Below are positions 51,680 to 61,000 of a stretch of DNA of 64,000 nucleotides, one piece after another. How positions within the stretch are numbered: position 1 is the first letter of the stretch; each line of letters begins with the position of its first letter. The notes below the pieces were generated by a model that was not told the origin of the DNA, searched no databases, and saw nothing but the letters and a program-made list of their open reading frames with translations. The DNA lies in the NCBI RefSeq assembly GCF_030813715.1, contig NZ_JAUSUZ010000001.1:8476501-8540500 (forward strand), read 5' to 3'. The stretch is from Catenuloplanes indicus. GTDB lineage: Bacteria; Actinomycetota; Actinomycetes; Mycobacteriales; Micromonosporaceae. The translations under genes were made by a program, and so were the position numbers.

Positions 51680-52141
51680 ATGAACCGTCGCGTGCTGATG
51701 GCGGGCGTCGCCACCGCACCCGTCATCGCCGGACTGGCCGCCGCGGGGGCGGCCGGTGCGGCACCGAAAGCGAACGAGAGGGCGACCGTCCGCTCCGGCG
51801 GCACCTTCAAGGTCGCCATTCCGGCCGGCCCGCTCTGGAACAACGACCAGGCACAACGAGTCGGCCCGTGGATCGCGGCCGCACACGGCGGCACGTTCAC
51901 CGGCCAGTGGTGGACCGTGGTCGGCGGCGCGATGAGCGTGGTCGAGGTCGAACTGCCGGTCCACCGGGACGGCATCGACGAGTACACGATGGACGTACCG
52001 GCCGGCCCACTGTGGAACAACGACGACGCGCGCGCCAAGTGCCCGCACGTCTGCGCCAGCTACGGCGGCGAGTGGACCGGCAACTGGCGCACGGTCGTCT
52101 GGGGCAAACTCAGCGTCGCCGAGTGCCGCTTCCGCGTGTGA
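51680..52141 (+). CDS. Secreted MVL-type mannan-binding lectin
   Basis: 153 residues from ATG 51680, with GAGGCTC upstream. An N-terminal signal (MNRRVLMAGVATAPVIAGLA) precedes two tandem repeats of about 50 residues: FKVAIPAGPLWNNDQAQRVG, then FTGQWWTVVGGAMSVVEVEL; and VPAGPLWNNDDARAKCPHVC, then WTGNWRTVVWGKLSVAECRF. As I recall it, the Microcystis viridis lectin MVL has the same two-repeat plan and near-identical motifs; MVL binds the branched mannose core of N-glycans. The second repeat has three Cys residues not seen in the first, possibly one disulfide. Confidence 0.85.
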   Translation: MNRRVLMAGVATAPVIAGLAAAGAAGAAPKANERATVRSGGTFKVAIPAGPLWNNDQAQRVGPWIAAAHGGTFTGQWWTVVGGAMSVVEVELPVHRDGIDEYTMDVPAGPLWNNDDARAKCPHVCASYGGEWTGNWRTVVWGKLSVAECRFRV

Positions 52142-52162
52142 TGACCTGCGGACCGGCCCGTC

Positions 52163-53323
52163 TCATCGCCGGAACGGGCCGGTCACGCAGTACGTGATGC
52201 CGCCGGACGCCGAGCCGGACGTGCCGCGCTGCGACGAGAAGTAGAGCCGGTCCCCGGCCGGGGTGAACGCGGGCCCGGTCAGCTCCGACGCGCTCTGGCC
52301 GCTCACCCGCAGGAACACCGAGATCTTGTCGTCCGGTGTGATCAGGCAGATGTCCATGCTGCCGCCGTCCTCGGCCACGAACAGGTCCCCGGACGGCGTA
52401 CCGGTCACGTTGTCCACCCCGGTCAGCGGCGCCGTACCCGGGCTGACCAGGTTGTCGTCGTAGGCCAGTTCGTACGTGCCCGCGGCCGGGTTCACCTGCC
52501 ACACCCGGTTGTCGCCCTTGGTGGTGAACCACACCGTGCCGTTCGCGTAGTGGCAGCCCTCGCCGCCGTTGAACGACTTCGCGCCGCTGACCTGACGGCG
52601 GGTCGGCGTCGGCGAGCCGTCCGGGTCCGGCACGGTCTGCCAGCTGAACGTGCCGGAGGTGGCCGAACCGGCCACGAGAACCTGGAGCGTGCCCGCGGAC
52701 AGATCACCCCACACCGACGGTACGAATCGGTAGAACCGCCCGTCCGTCTCGTCCTCGGTCAGGTAGACGACCCGGCGGTCCGGGTCCGCGGCCGCGGCCT
52801 CGTGCTTGAACCGCCCCATCGCGGGCCGGACCACGGCCGTGCCACCCAGCGGGTACGTCTCCCAGACCCGGCCGAGCGACACCTCCTCGCAGGACAACCA
52901 GGTTTTCCACGGCGTCTTGCCGCCCGCGCAGTTCATGTTCGTCCCGGACAGGATCCGCGACGCGCCGGTCACCGTGCCGTTCGCGTCGAAGACGATCCGC
53001 GACGCGCCACCGCCCGCGGACGCGCTCACCTCCGAGTTCGACACGTAGATCCAGCCGCTGCCGTCCGGGATCACCGCCCCGCCGTCCGGTGCGTCGTGCC
53101 AGACGTAGGAGGTGCCCGGCACGGTCTGCCGCGACCGGGCGATCACCCGGCTGCTGAATCCGGCCGGCAACGCGATGCCGTTCGCGTCCGGCGCCTGCAA
53201 CGGCCCGTACGGCCCGGCCGCGTTCTGCGCCGGCGCGGCATAGGCCGCCGGCCACGCGGTGAACGGCAGCGCCAGCCCACCCGCGCCCGCCACGGTCGCA
53301 CGCAACAAAGATCGTCGATCCAT
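52163..53323 (-). CDS. PhoX-like secreted phosphatase (DUF839)
   Basis: 386 residues. A twin-arginine-type signal (MDRRSLLRATVAGAGGLALP) is followed by a beta-propeller with PhoX signatures: NCAGGKTPWKTWLSCEE, RFKHEAAAADPDRRVVYLTE, and GEGCHYANGTVWFTTKGDNR near the C-terminus. PhoX enzymes are calcium/iron-dependent alkaline phosphatases exported by Tat. The length is shorter than classical PhoX, fitting the DUF839 subgroup. It is convergent with the lectin gene. Confidence 0.88.
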   Translation of the reverse strand: MDRRSLLRATVAGAGGLALPFTAWPAAYAAPAQNAAGPYGPLQAPDANGIALPAGFSSRVIARSRQTVPGTSYVWHDAPDGGAVIPDGSGWIYVSNSEVSASAGGGASRIVFDANGTVTGASRILSGTNMNCAGGKTPWKTWLSCEEVSLGRVWETYPLGGTAVVRPAMGRFKHEAAAADPDRRVVYLTEDETDGRFYRFVPSVWGDLSAGTLQVLVAGSATSGTFSWQTVPDPDGSPTPTRRQVSGAKSFNGGEGCHYANGTVWFTTKGDNRVWQVNPAAGTYELAYDDNLVSPGTAPLTGVDNVTGTPSGDLFVAEDGGSMDICLITPDDKISVFLRVSGQSASELTGPAFTPAGDRLYFSSQRGTSGSASGGITYCVTGPFRR

Positions 53324-53776
53324 GTCGAGGACCTTAGCGTTCCGTGGTTATCCAAAAGCAGAGCGTAGCGTGAACGCCATCCGGCGCCCCCGCGAACGGG
53401 CGACCCTTCCGGACGTGACAGCTCCCGAGGCGGCCTCGCCGTCACCCCGGAACCGGTCCGTCCGCAGTGACCGTGCCGGTCCGGTCTCGCCCGGCATCGC
53501 ACGCGTGCCGACTCCGGCTGGGACGCCGGCTCCCGCTACGGCGGCGGCGCCGGCTCGGGTCCCGCCGTGGCTTGAAGGAGCCGAAGTCCTCGGCCGGCGC
53601 CGGAACCCGAACGTGAAGCGCGCAATTCCGCGATCCTCGTGCCGCCGATCGCGGAGCGCCCGTGCGCGGCGTCGCCGACCAGGATGATCCGGCCGGCCCG
53701 GCGGCGCCCGCGGGATCACCGGAAATCAGCCTGGCGGCGGAAACACCCATGGCTCGCCCCCGATCACGTCTCCCGC
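53324..53776. other. Intergenic region with possible flavoprotein remnant
   Basis: About 450 bases without an intact gene. On the minus strand at about 53620-53700 one frame reads GRIILVGDAAHGRSAIGG, the G-D motif of FAD-dependent monooxygenases, followed by unrelated Arg-rich sequence. It is probably a short relic of such a gene. Confidence 0.4.
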
Positions 53777-53804
53777 GGGGTGAGGCACCGGCGTCCCTCA
53801 CCCC
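53777..53804 (-). terminator. Terminator after penicillin-binding protein gene
   Basis: Perfect 9-base arms (53777-53785 with 53796-53804) and a 10-base loop begin 9 bases after the minus-strand stop at 53814. Confidence 0.7.
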
Positions 53805-53813
53805 GGATACCGG

Positions 53814-56336
53814 TCAGTCCGGGAAACCCGGGATATCGGGCAGCCCGGGAATGTCCGGGATGGGCAGGCCCGGCCCGTCGTCGTCGTTCCCACCGCCGCC
53901 GTTGTTGCCACCGCCGCCGTTGGCCGGTGGGCGGGCCGGGGCGTTGCCGTTGCTGATGCGAAGCACGACCACGCCGCCCTCGACCGTGCTGTCGCCCGGC
54001 TCGGTGCGGGCCACACGGCCGGCCGCGCAGGTGGAGTCGACTCGCTCGGAGGAGACCTGGACCTGGAAGCCGCGCGCCTTCAGCCGGGTGATCGCATCAT
54101 CCTCGGAATTGCAGGTCACGGACGGGATCGACACCAGCTTGCCGGTGATCATCTTTTCGCTGGGTGGGGTGAACTCCTTGGCCTCCTTGCCCTTCATCGC
54201 GTCGGCCAGCGTGTTGATCACGGCGGGGTTGACCGCCTCGGAGTGCGGGTCGCCCCAGGCGTCGCCGCCGCCCTGCATGGACGTGTTGTGGTTGTCCGGG
54301 TCGGCGACGATGCCGGCCACCGTGAGCTGCACCGTGCTGACCACGAACGCGGCCGTGCGGTAGCCGTCCGTGGTGCCGGACTTGCCGATCACCGGCTTGC
54401 CGATCCGGTCGCGCGCGCCCGGGTCGGTGCTGCCCGCGCACCGCGACGTCTCGGACCGGTCGCCGACCGGGCAGCGGGCCGCGTCCGCGACCGCGCGCGC
54501 CACGTCCTTGTCGATCGCCTGACCGCAGCGCGGGTCGCCGGCGGCCAGCTTCTGCTTGTCCTGCCAGATCTCCGCGACCGGGATCGGCTCGCAGTAGCGG
54601 CCGTCCGCGGCGATCGTCGCGTACGCGTTCGCCAGGTCCAGCGACGTGGTGTCGGACACGCCGAGCGTGAACGCGCCCCAGGTGGACGCGTTAGCCGCGT
54701 ACCCGGCGTCCTTCTCGGTGCGGAACTTGATGCCGAGGCGTTTCGCGGCGTCGACCACCTTGTCCGCCCCGACCCGTTCCTCCAGCGGCACGAAGTACGT
54801 GTTCACCGACCGCCCGAACCCGGACCACATGTTGAACGTGCCGGTCAGCGACGAGGAGAAGTTCGCCGGGCAGTAGACCGGGCGGCCGCGGCACGGCCCG
54901 GTGTCGTTCGGCTCGACCGGGAAGTTCGAGACGTAGTACGACCGCGGCGACGCGATGTCGTACGTCAGCGGATAGCCCTTCTCCAGCGCCGCGACCAGCG
55001 TGAACAGCTTGAACGTCGACCCGCCCTGGAACCCGCCCACGTCCGGGCTGCCGGTGATGATCGGGTTCGTGGTGTTCGGGTACGTCCCGCGCACGCCGGA
55101 CCGCCGCTTCGCCGGGTCGCTGTTCGGCTCGTTGCCCTTGTCGTCGTTCTTGTAGACCCGGTTGACCGCGAGCGCGCGCACGTGCCCGGTGCCGGGCTGC
55201 ACGGCCGCGACCATCAGCGCGTTGCGGTTGCCGTCCGCCGCGTACTTACCCACGTTCGCCCGGGCCGACTTCTGGATGTTCGGGTCGAGCGAGGTCACGA
55301 TGCGGTAGCCGCCGCTCTTGAGCCGCCGCTCCCGGTCGTACGGCGTGGCGCCGAACGTCTCCTGGTCCATCCACCAGCGGTAGAAGTAGTCGCAGAAGAA
55401 GCCCCAGTCGTTCTTGCCGGTGTTCACGCAGCCGCCCGGCGTGCGCTTGCCGTTGACCTTGATCTCGGTCTGCTTGGCCTTCTCGCCCTCCTCGGCCGTG
55501 ATGAAGCCGAGCTCGACCATGCCGGGGATGACGTAGTTGTTGCGCCGGTCCAGCGCGAGCTTCCTGCCCTCCTCGGTGGTCGGGTCGTACGCGGAGGGCG
55601 CCTTGACCATGCCGGCCAGCAGCGCGGCCTCCTCGATCGTGAGGTCCTTGGGCTGCTTGGAGAAGTAGACCTGGCTGGCCGCCCAGACGCCGTACGACCC
55701 GGCGCCGAACGGTGCCATGTTCAGGTAGTTGGTGATGATGTCCTCTTTGGACATCTCCTCCTCGACCTGCATCGCGTACCGCACCTCGCGCGCCTTGCGG
55801 GCGGTGGTGTCCTCGGTCGCCGCGACCACGTCGGCCGGGTGGGTGGCCGAGTAGGAGATCGCCATCCGTACGTACTGCATGGTCAGCGTGGAGGCGCCCT
55901 GGGTGGCGGCCTCGCTGTTCTTGTTGTTCAGGAACGCGCGCAGGATGCCCTTGTAGTCGACGCCGTGGTGGGAGAAGAACGTGCGGTCCTCGGCGGCGAC
56001 GATCGCGTCGCGCATGACCTGCGGCATCTCGCGGTACTCGATGTCCTTGCGGTTCTCGTCATAGATCATGGCGAGTTGCGTCTTGTTGTCCGACGCGTAC
56101 AGATACGTGTTCTGTGGGGTGCGCTGCACCGTGATCTCGGTGGGCAGGCTGTCGAACGCCTCGATGCCGGACTTCGTGGCGAGGCCGGATATCGCTGCCA
56201 CCGGGAAAGCGGCCGCGGCCACGACCACACCGGCCAGCAGGCCGCAGATGATCAGCGAGAATGCGCTGGTCAGCGGCGAGTGGTCCCGGTGACCGGCGCG
56301 GAACAGGCCGGTCAGCCGGGTCAGGGGCGGAGCCAT
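53814..56336 (-). CDS. Class A penicillin-binding protein with PASTA domain
   Basis: 840 residues from ATG 56336, after GAAGGAGACCG. A cytoplasmic tail and one transmembrane helix precede the GT51 transglycosylase domain with AAEDRTFFSHHGVDYKG and STLTMQYVR. The transpeptidase domain has S-T-F-K (nucleophile about Ser440), the S-V-N motif (FGRSVNTYF) and KSGTTDGY. A PASTA domain (about 745-810) and a Gly/Asn/Pro-rich tail follow. It polymerises and cross-links peptidoglycan outside the membrane. It is divergent from the gene at 56508. Confidence 0.95.
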   Translation of the reverse strand: MAPPLTRLTGLFRAGHRDHSPLTSAFSLIICGLLAGVVVAAAAFPVAAISGLATKSGIEAFDSLPTEITVQRTPQNTYLYASDNKTQLAMIYDENRKDIEYREMPQVMRDAIVAAEDRTFFSHHGVDYKGILRAFLNNKNSEAATQGASTLTMQYVRMAISYSATHPADVVAATEDTTARKAREVRYAMQVEEEMSKEDIITNYLNMAPFGAGSYGVWAASQVYFSKQPKDLTIEEAALLAGMVKAPSAYDPTTEEGRKLALDRRNNYVIPGMVELGFITAEEGEKAKQTEIKVNGKRTPGGCVNTGKNDWGFFCDYFYRWWMDQETFGATPYDRERRLKSGGYRIVTSLDPNIQKSARANVGKYAADGNRNALMVAAVQPGTGHVRALAVNRVYKNDDKGNEPNSDPAKRRSGVRGTYPNTTNPIITGSPDVGGFQGGSTFKLFTLVAALEKGYPLTYDIASPRSYYVSNFPVEPNDTGPCRGRPVYCPANFSSSLTGTFNMWSGFGRSVNTYFVPLEERVGADKVVDAAKRLGIKFRTEKDAGYAANASTWGAFTLGVSDTTSLDLANAYATIAADGRYCEPIPVAEIWQDKQKLAAGDPRCGQAIDKDVARAVADAARCPVGDRSETSRCAGSTDPGARDRIGKPVIGKSGTTDGYRTAAFVVSTVQLTVAGIVADPDNHNTSMQGGGDAWGDPHSEAVNPAVINTLADAMKGKEAKEFTPPSEKMITGKLVSIPSVTCNSEDDAITRLKARGFQVQVSSERVDSTCAAGRVARTEPGDSTVEGGVVVLRISNGNAPARPPANGGGGNNGGGGNDDDGPGLPIPDIPGLPDIPGFPD

Positions 56337-56507
56337 CGGTCTCCTTCGACAGGCGGTAGTGACCGGAATTCTCCCTCCTCAGACGTGCTGCCGCCCACCC
56401 CGGTCGCCTGATGACGGGAAATTCCTCGATCCGGTTTGAACCGCCGGCCCCGGCCCGGCCGTTACTGACGGCGACATACCAGCGGAGCCAGACCGGGAGC
56501 CTCCATC

Positions 56508-57596
56508 GTGTACGAGCAGCCACCCACCGACCGTGACCTGCGCCGGGAACGCCTGGGTACCCGGATCGCGCTGATCAGCGCGACGCTGACGGTCGCGGCC
56601 GTGGTGGTGACCGGCGTGATCGTGGCCCGCGACGCGCCCGGCCTCATCGAGATCACCGACGGTGAGCCGGAGACCGGCCGGCTGGCCGTGCCCGGCGACG
56701 CGGTCGCGCAGGGCCTGGCCGCGCCGCCGTTCAGCTACACGTTCCACGGCTACACCGCCGGTGGGCTGAAGGTCTCCGAGCCGATGCTGGTCACGCCCGG
56801 CTACCAGGAGGCGTGGATCCGCCGGCCGTACGAGCTGATCGAGCTGACGGACGACGACGGCGAGGTGATCGACTCCCGGCCCGGCTACGACGCGCTGCTG
56901 ACCGTCTACCGGCCCGGCGTCTACGACCCGGCGCGCTACCTGGATCAGGAGAAGATCACGGTGCGCGGCCGGGACGGCTTCTGGACCGAGAACGTGCCCT
57001 ACCAGCGCGAGTTCGTCGACGAGCAGCCGCGCCCCGGTGTGGCCTGGCAGTACGCGGACGACGCGTGGGCGGTGATCTCCATGATCGCGGCCGAGCCGTA
57101 CCCCCGGGGCGATCTTCTCGCGGTGGCGGAGGGCCTGACCATGACCGCGCCCTACCCGGCCACCACGCCGATCGACCTGGTCACCGTGCCGGACGGGTTC
57201 ACGCTCACGTCCGGCGGCACGGTCGACGACTGGCCGCTCAGCGTGAGCGAGCAGATGGGCAGTATCCGGCTGACCGCACAGCGGCCGGAGTACCGCGGGC
57301 TCACCATGCCGGTCGACGTGCTGGAGAGCGGCGTACCCACGATCGCGGTCCGGCTGGTCGACGCGCGCTGGTCGCCGCACGCCGCCGCCACCACGCCCGG
57401 CTCGCCCGCGACCTGCGTGGACGGCAACACCTGCGTGAAGCTCACCGCGGACGGCCGGTGGCTGGTCGAGGGCCACGCGCCGCCCGTCGCCGAGGTCGGC
57501 CCGGAGCTGCTGGAGCGGGTCGTCGACGACACCGTGCTGGCGAACGTGCCGGACCACGGCAGCTGGTTCCCGCTCATCGGGGCCGCCGCACCGTAA
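56508..57596 (+). CDS. Membrane-anchored extracytoplasmic protein of unknown function
   Basis: 362 residues from GTG 56508, with GGGAG upstream. One N-terminal transmembrane helix (IALISATLTVAAVVVTGVIV) follows a charged cytoplasmic start; the rest is extracytoplasmic with repeated beta-rich segments and a Cys pair (TCVDGNTC). No family is recognised. It is divergent from the penicillin-binding protein gene over about 170 bases, so it may be co-regulated with cell wall synthesis, but that is only positional. Confidence 0.8.
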   Translation: MYEQPPTDRDLRRERLGTRIALISATLTVAAVVVTGVIVARDAPGLIEITDGEPETGRLAVPGDAVAQGLAAPPFSYTFHGYTAGGLKVSEPMLVTPGYQEAWIRRPYELIELTDDDGEVIDSRPGYDALLTVYRPGVYDPARYLDQEKITVRGRDGFWTENVPYQREFVDEQPRPGVAWQYADDAWAVISMIAAEPYPRGDLLAVAEGLTMTAPYPATTPIDLVTVPDGFTLTSGGTVDDWPLSVSEQMGSIRLTAQRPEYRGLTMPVDVLESGVPTIAVRLVDARWSPHAAATTPGSPATCVDGNTCVKLTADGRWLVEGHAPPVAEVGPELLERVVDDTVLANVPDHGSWFPLIGAAAP

Positions 57597-58060
57597 CCAC
57601 GGGCCGCGGTTTCAAACATCAAAGTCTGCTGGGAGTACGACACAAGCCCGCTGAATGCTCCGGAACTGCTCACCTCGGACGCTTGTCATGCGCACGGTTC
57701 GTCCGGCGTGGACAGCAGCCGGCGCAGCTCGTCCAGATCCGCGACGAGCAGTACCGGGGCTATCCCCTCCAGGCGTTCGGCCAGGCGCAGGCGATCGGCA
57801 GGGGAGGACGCGACCGCGATCAGCAACGGGCTCGGGTCGTGCTGGGCATGCTTATCTCTTGGTGACAAGTTGCTTACGTACCGTCTTGATCGTCCATTCT
57901 GCTAGATCATAGTGTCCCTTCGGGCCTCCGGCGTCATCCCACCGGAGCCTGGGCATGGAAGGTCACCGTCCACGGATCATCCGAACGGCCGGGCGAGACT
58001 TCCGCCGCCCTCCGCATGACTCGCTCAACCCCCGAGTCGTACCGAGGAGAGGCAGCATCG
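57597..58060. other. Intergenic region upstream of subtilase
   Basis: This holds a possible short minus-strand gene (57686-57868) and an AT-richer stretch at 57850-57920 (TTGCTTACGTACCG; CTAGATCATAGTG), which is a likely promoter region for the subtilase and/or the short gene. Confidence 0.4.
57686..57868 (-). CDS. Possible 60-residue protein
   Basis: A TTG-initiated frame encodes SPLLIAVASSPADRLRLAER, then GIAPVLLVADLDELRRLLS, which has a credible alternating strand/helix pattern like the first beta-alpha units of a receiver domain. There is no clear ribosome binding site. It may be a genuine small protein or a fragment. Confidence 0.4.
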   Translation of the reverse strand: MSPRDKHAQHDPSPLLIAVASSPADRLRLAERLEGIAPVLLVADLDELRRLLSTPDEPCA

Positions 58061-61000
58061 ATGTTCGATCGTCCACACCTGCTTAGAGCCGCGGCGGCCA
58101 CCGCCGTCGCGGCCGCGAGCCTCCTGGTGTCCGTCGTGGGCACGCAGCCCGCGCAGGCCGCCGCCAAGGAGGACAAGATCCCCGCGGCGCTGGACCAGCA
58201 GTTCGCGGCGAAGGCCGAGGCCGACTACTGGATCCGGTTCACCGCAAAGGCCGACCTGGGCAAGGCCGCGGCGACCAAGGACTGGAACGCGCGCGGCACC
58301 GCGGTCGCCGCGGAACTGAAGAAGACCGCGAACGCCGCGCAGGAGAAGGTCCGCGCGGAACTGACCTCGGCCGGCACCAGCTTCCAGTCGTTCTGGGCCA
58401 CCAACGCGATCAAGGTGACCGGCGGGTCCACCATGACCGCCCAGAAGATCGCCGCGCTGCCCGAGGTGGAGGGGCTCTACCCGAGCGTCGCCTACGAGAT
58501 CCCGGAGACGAAGGCGGGCGAGGACGAGAAGACCGTCAACGCCCTGGAGTGGGGCATCGCCAGCATCAACGCCGACGACGTCTGGTCGCAGTACGGCGTG
58601 ACCGGCGAGAACATCGTCATCGCCAACATCGACACCGGCGTGCAGTTCGACCACCCCGCGCTGGTCGGCAAGTACCGCGGCAACAACGGCGACGGCACGT
58701 TCGACCACAACTACAACTTCTTCGACGCGGCCAACGCCTGTGCCGGTGACGCGCCGTGCGACACCGACGGCCACGGCACGCACACGATGGGCACGATGGC
58801 CGGTGCCGACGGCGCCAACCAGGTCGGCGTCGCGCCCGGCGTCAAGTGGATCGCGGCCAACGGCTGCTGCCCGTCCGACGCCGCGCTGGTCACCTCCGGC
58901 CAGTGGCTGCTGGAGCCGACCGACCTCAACGGCCAGAACCCGGACGCCAGCAAGCGACCCAACATCATCAACAACTCCTGGGGTACGCGGCTGCCGTCCA
59001 ACGAGCCGTTCATGGAGGACATCACGAACGCCTGGACCGCGTCCGGCATCTTCGGCGTCTGGTCCAACGGCAACATCGGCCTGTCCGGCTGCAACACCAG
59101 CGGCTCGCCGGGCAGCCTGGTCAGCAACTACTCGGCCGGTGCCTACGACGTGAACAACGCGATCGCGGGCTTCTCCTCGCGCGGCGCCGGGCAGAACGGC
59201 GAGATCAAGCCGAACATCTCCGCGCCGGGCGTGAACGTGCGCTCCAGCGTCCCCGGCAACGGCTACGAGAGCATCTCCGGCACGTCGATGGCCGCGCCGC
59301 ACCTGGCCGGTGCGATCGCGCTGCTCTGGTCGGCCGCGCCCGCGCTGGTCGGTGACGTCGCCGGCACCCGCGCGCTGCTCGACGGCAGCGCGATCGACGT
59401 CAACAACACCAGCTGCGGCGGTACGGCCGCGGACAACAACGTCTGGGGCGAGGGCCGCCTGGACGCGCTCGCGCTGCTGAACGCGGCGCCGATCGGTGAC
59501 ACCGGCACGCTGGCCGGCACGGTCACCGGCCCGGGCGGCGCCCCGGTCGCCGGTGCCACGGTCGCGGTCACCGGTGCGGTCGAGCGCACGCTCACCACGG
59601 CCGCGGACGGCACGTTCAGCGTGCTGCTGCCGGCCGGGGACTACACGGTCACGATCGCCGGCTTCGGGTTCGGCACGGTCACCCGGACCGTCACCGTCAG
59701 CAACAACGCCACCACCACGCTCGACGTGGCGCTGGCCGAGGTGCCGAAGGTGAAGATCACCGGTACGATCACGGACGGCTCCGGCCACGGCTGGCCGCTG
59801 TACGCCAAGGTCAGCGTGGCGGGCCCGGCCGGCGTCTCGGACTACACCGACCCGACCGACGGTTACTACGAGTTCGACCTGCCCGCCGACGCGACCTACC
59901 AGCTGACCGTCGACCCGGTCTACCCCGGCTACCAGACCGTCAGCGAGGACGTTACGGTCGGCGTCTCGGACGTCACCTGGGACAAGGCCGTGCCGGTCGA
60001 CGTCGCGGCCTGCACCACCGCGCCCGGCTACGGCTGGGTCTCGGACGGCGAGTACGAGACGTTCGACAGCGCGTCCACGCCCGCGGGCTGGACCGTGACC
60101 GACGCGGCCGGCCGCGGCCAGGTCTGGAAGTTCACCGACGACGGCAACCGGGGCAACAAGACCGGCGGCACCGGCGGTTTCGCCATCGTCGACAGCGACG
60201 AGTACGGCGCCGGTGGCGCACAGGACACCTCGCTGGTCAGCCCGGTGGTCAACCTGTCCGCGGTGACCGCGCCGGTGATCCGGTTCAACCAGGACTTCAA
60301 CTGGCTCGGCTCGGACAGGGCCGACGTCGACCTGAGCATCGACGGTGGCGCCACCTGGACGAACGTGCTCCGGCAGACCACGGACGCGCTCGGCCCGCGC
60401 ACCACCGAGATCCCGATCCCGACCGCGGCCGGTGAGCCGGACGTCCAGGTCCGGTTCCGCTACTACGACGCCAGCTACGAGTGGTGGTGGGCGGTCGACA
60501 ACGTGCTGATCGGCACCACGTTCGCGTGCAAGCCGGTCACCAGCGGCCTGGTCGTCGGCCACGTCGAGGACAAGAACACCGGCGGGTACGTCAACGGCGC
60601 CACCGTCACCGGCGGCGGCACCTCGGCCGTCACCGTCGCGACGCCGGACGACCCGGGCCTGGAGGACGGCTTCTTCTGGCTGGTCTCCACCGCCACCGGG
60701 AAGATCGACTACACCGCGGCCTCGCCGAACTACGCGTCCCAGACCAAGTCCGTCACGGTGAAGGCGAACAAGGTCGTCACCACGTCGTTCCAGCTCGCGG
60801 CCGGCCAGATCACGGTCACCCCGGCCGCGGTCACCGGCACGGTCCGCATGCCGGACGGCACGGTCAGCAAGAAGATCACCGTCAAGAACAACGGCGGGCT
60901 GCCGGTCGAGCTGGAGTTCAGCGAGCGGCCCGGCGGCTTCGAACTGCTCCGCGCGGACGGCACCAAGGTCACCGACAAGCAGCTGCTGGCCGCGGCCGGT

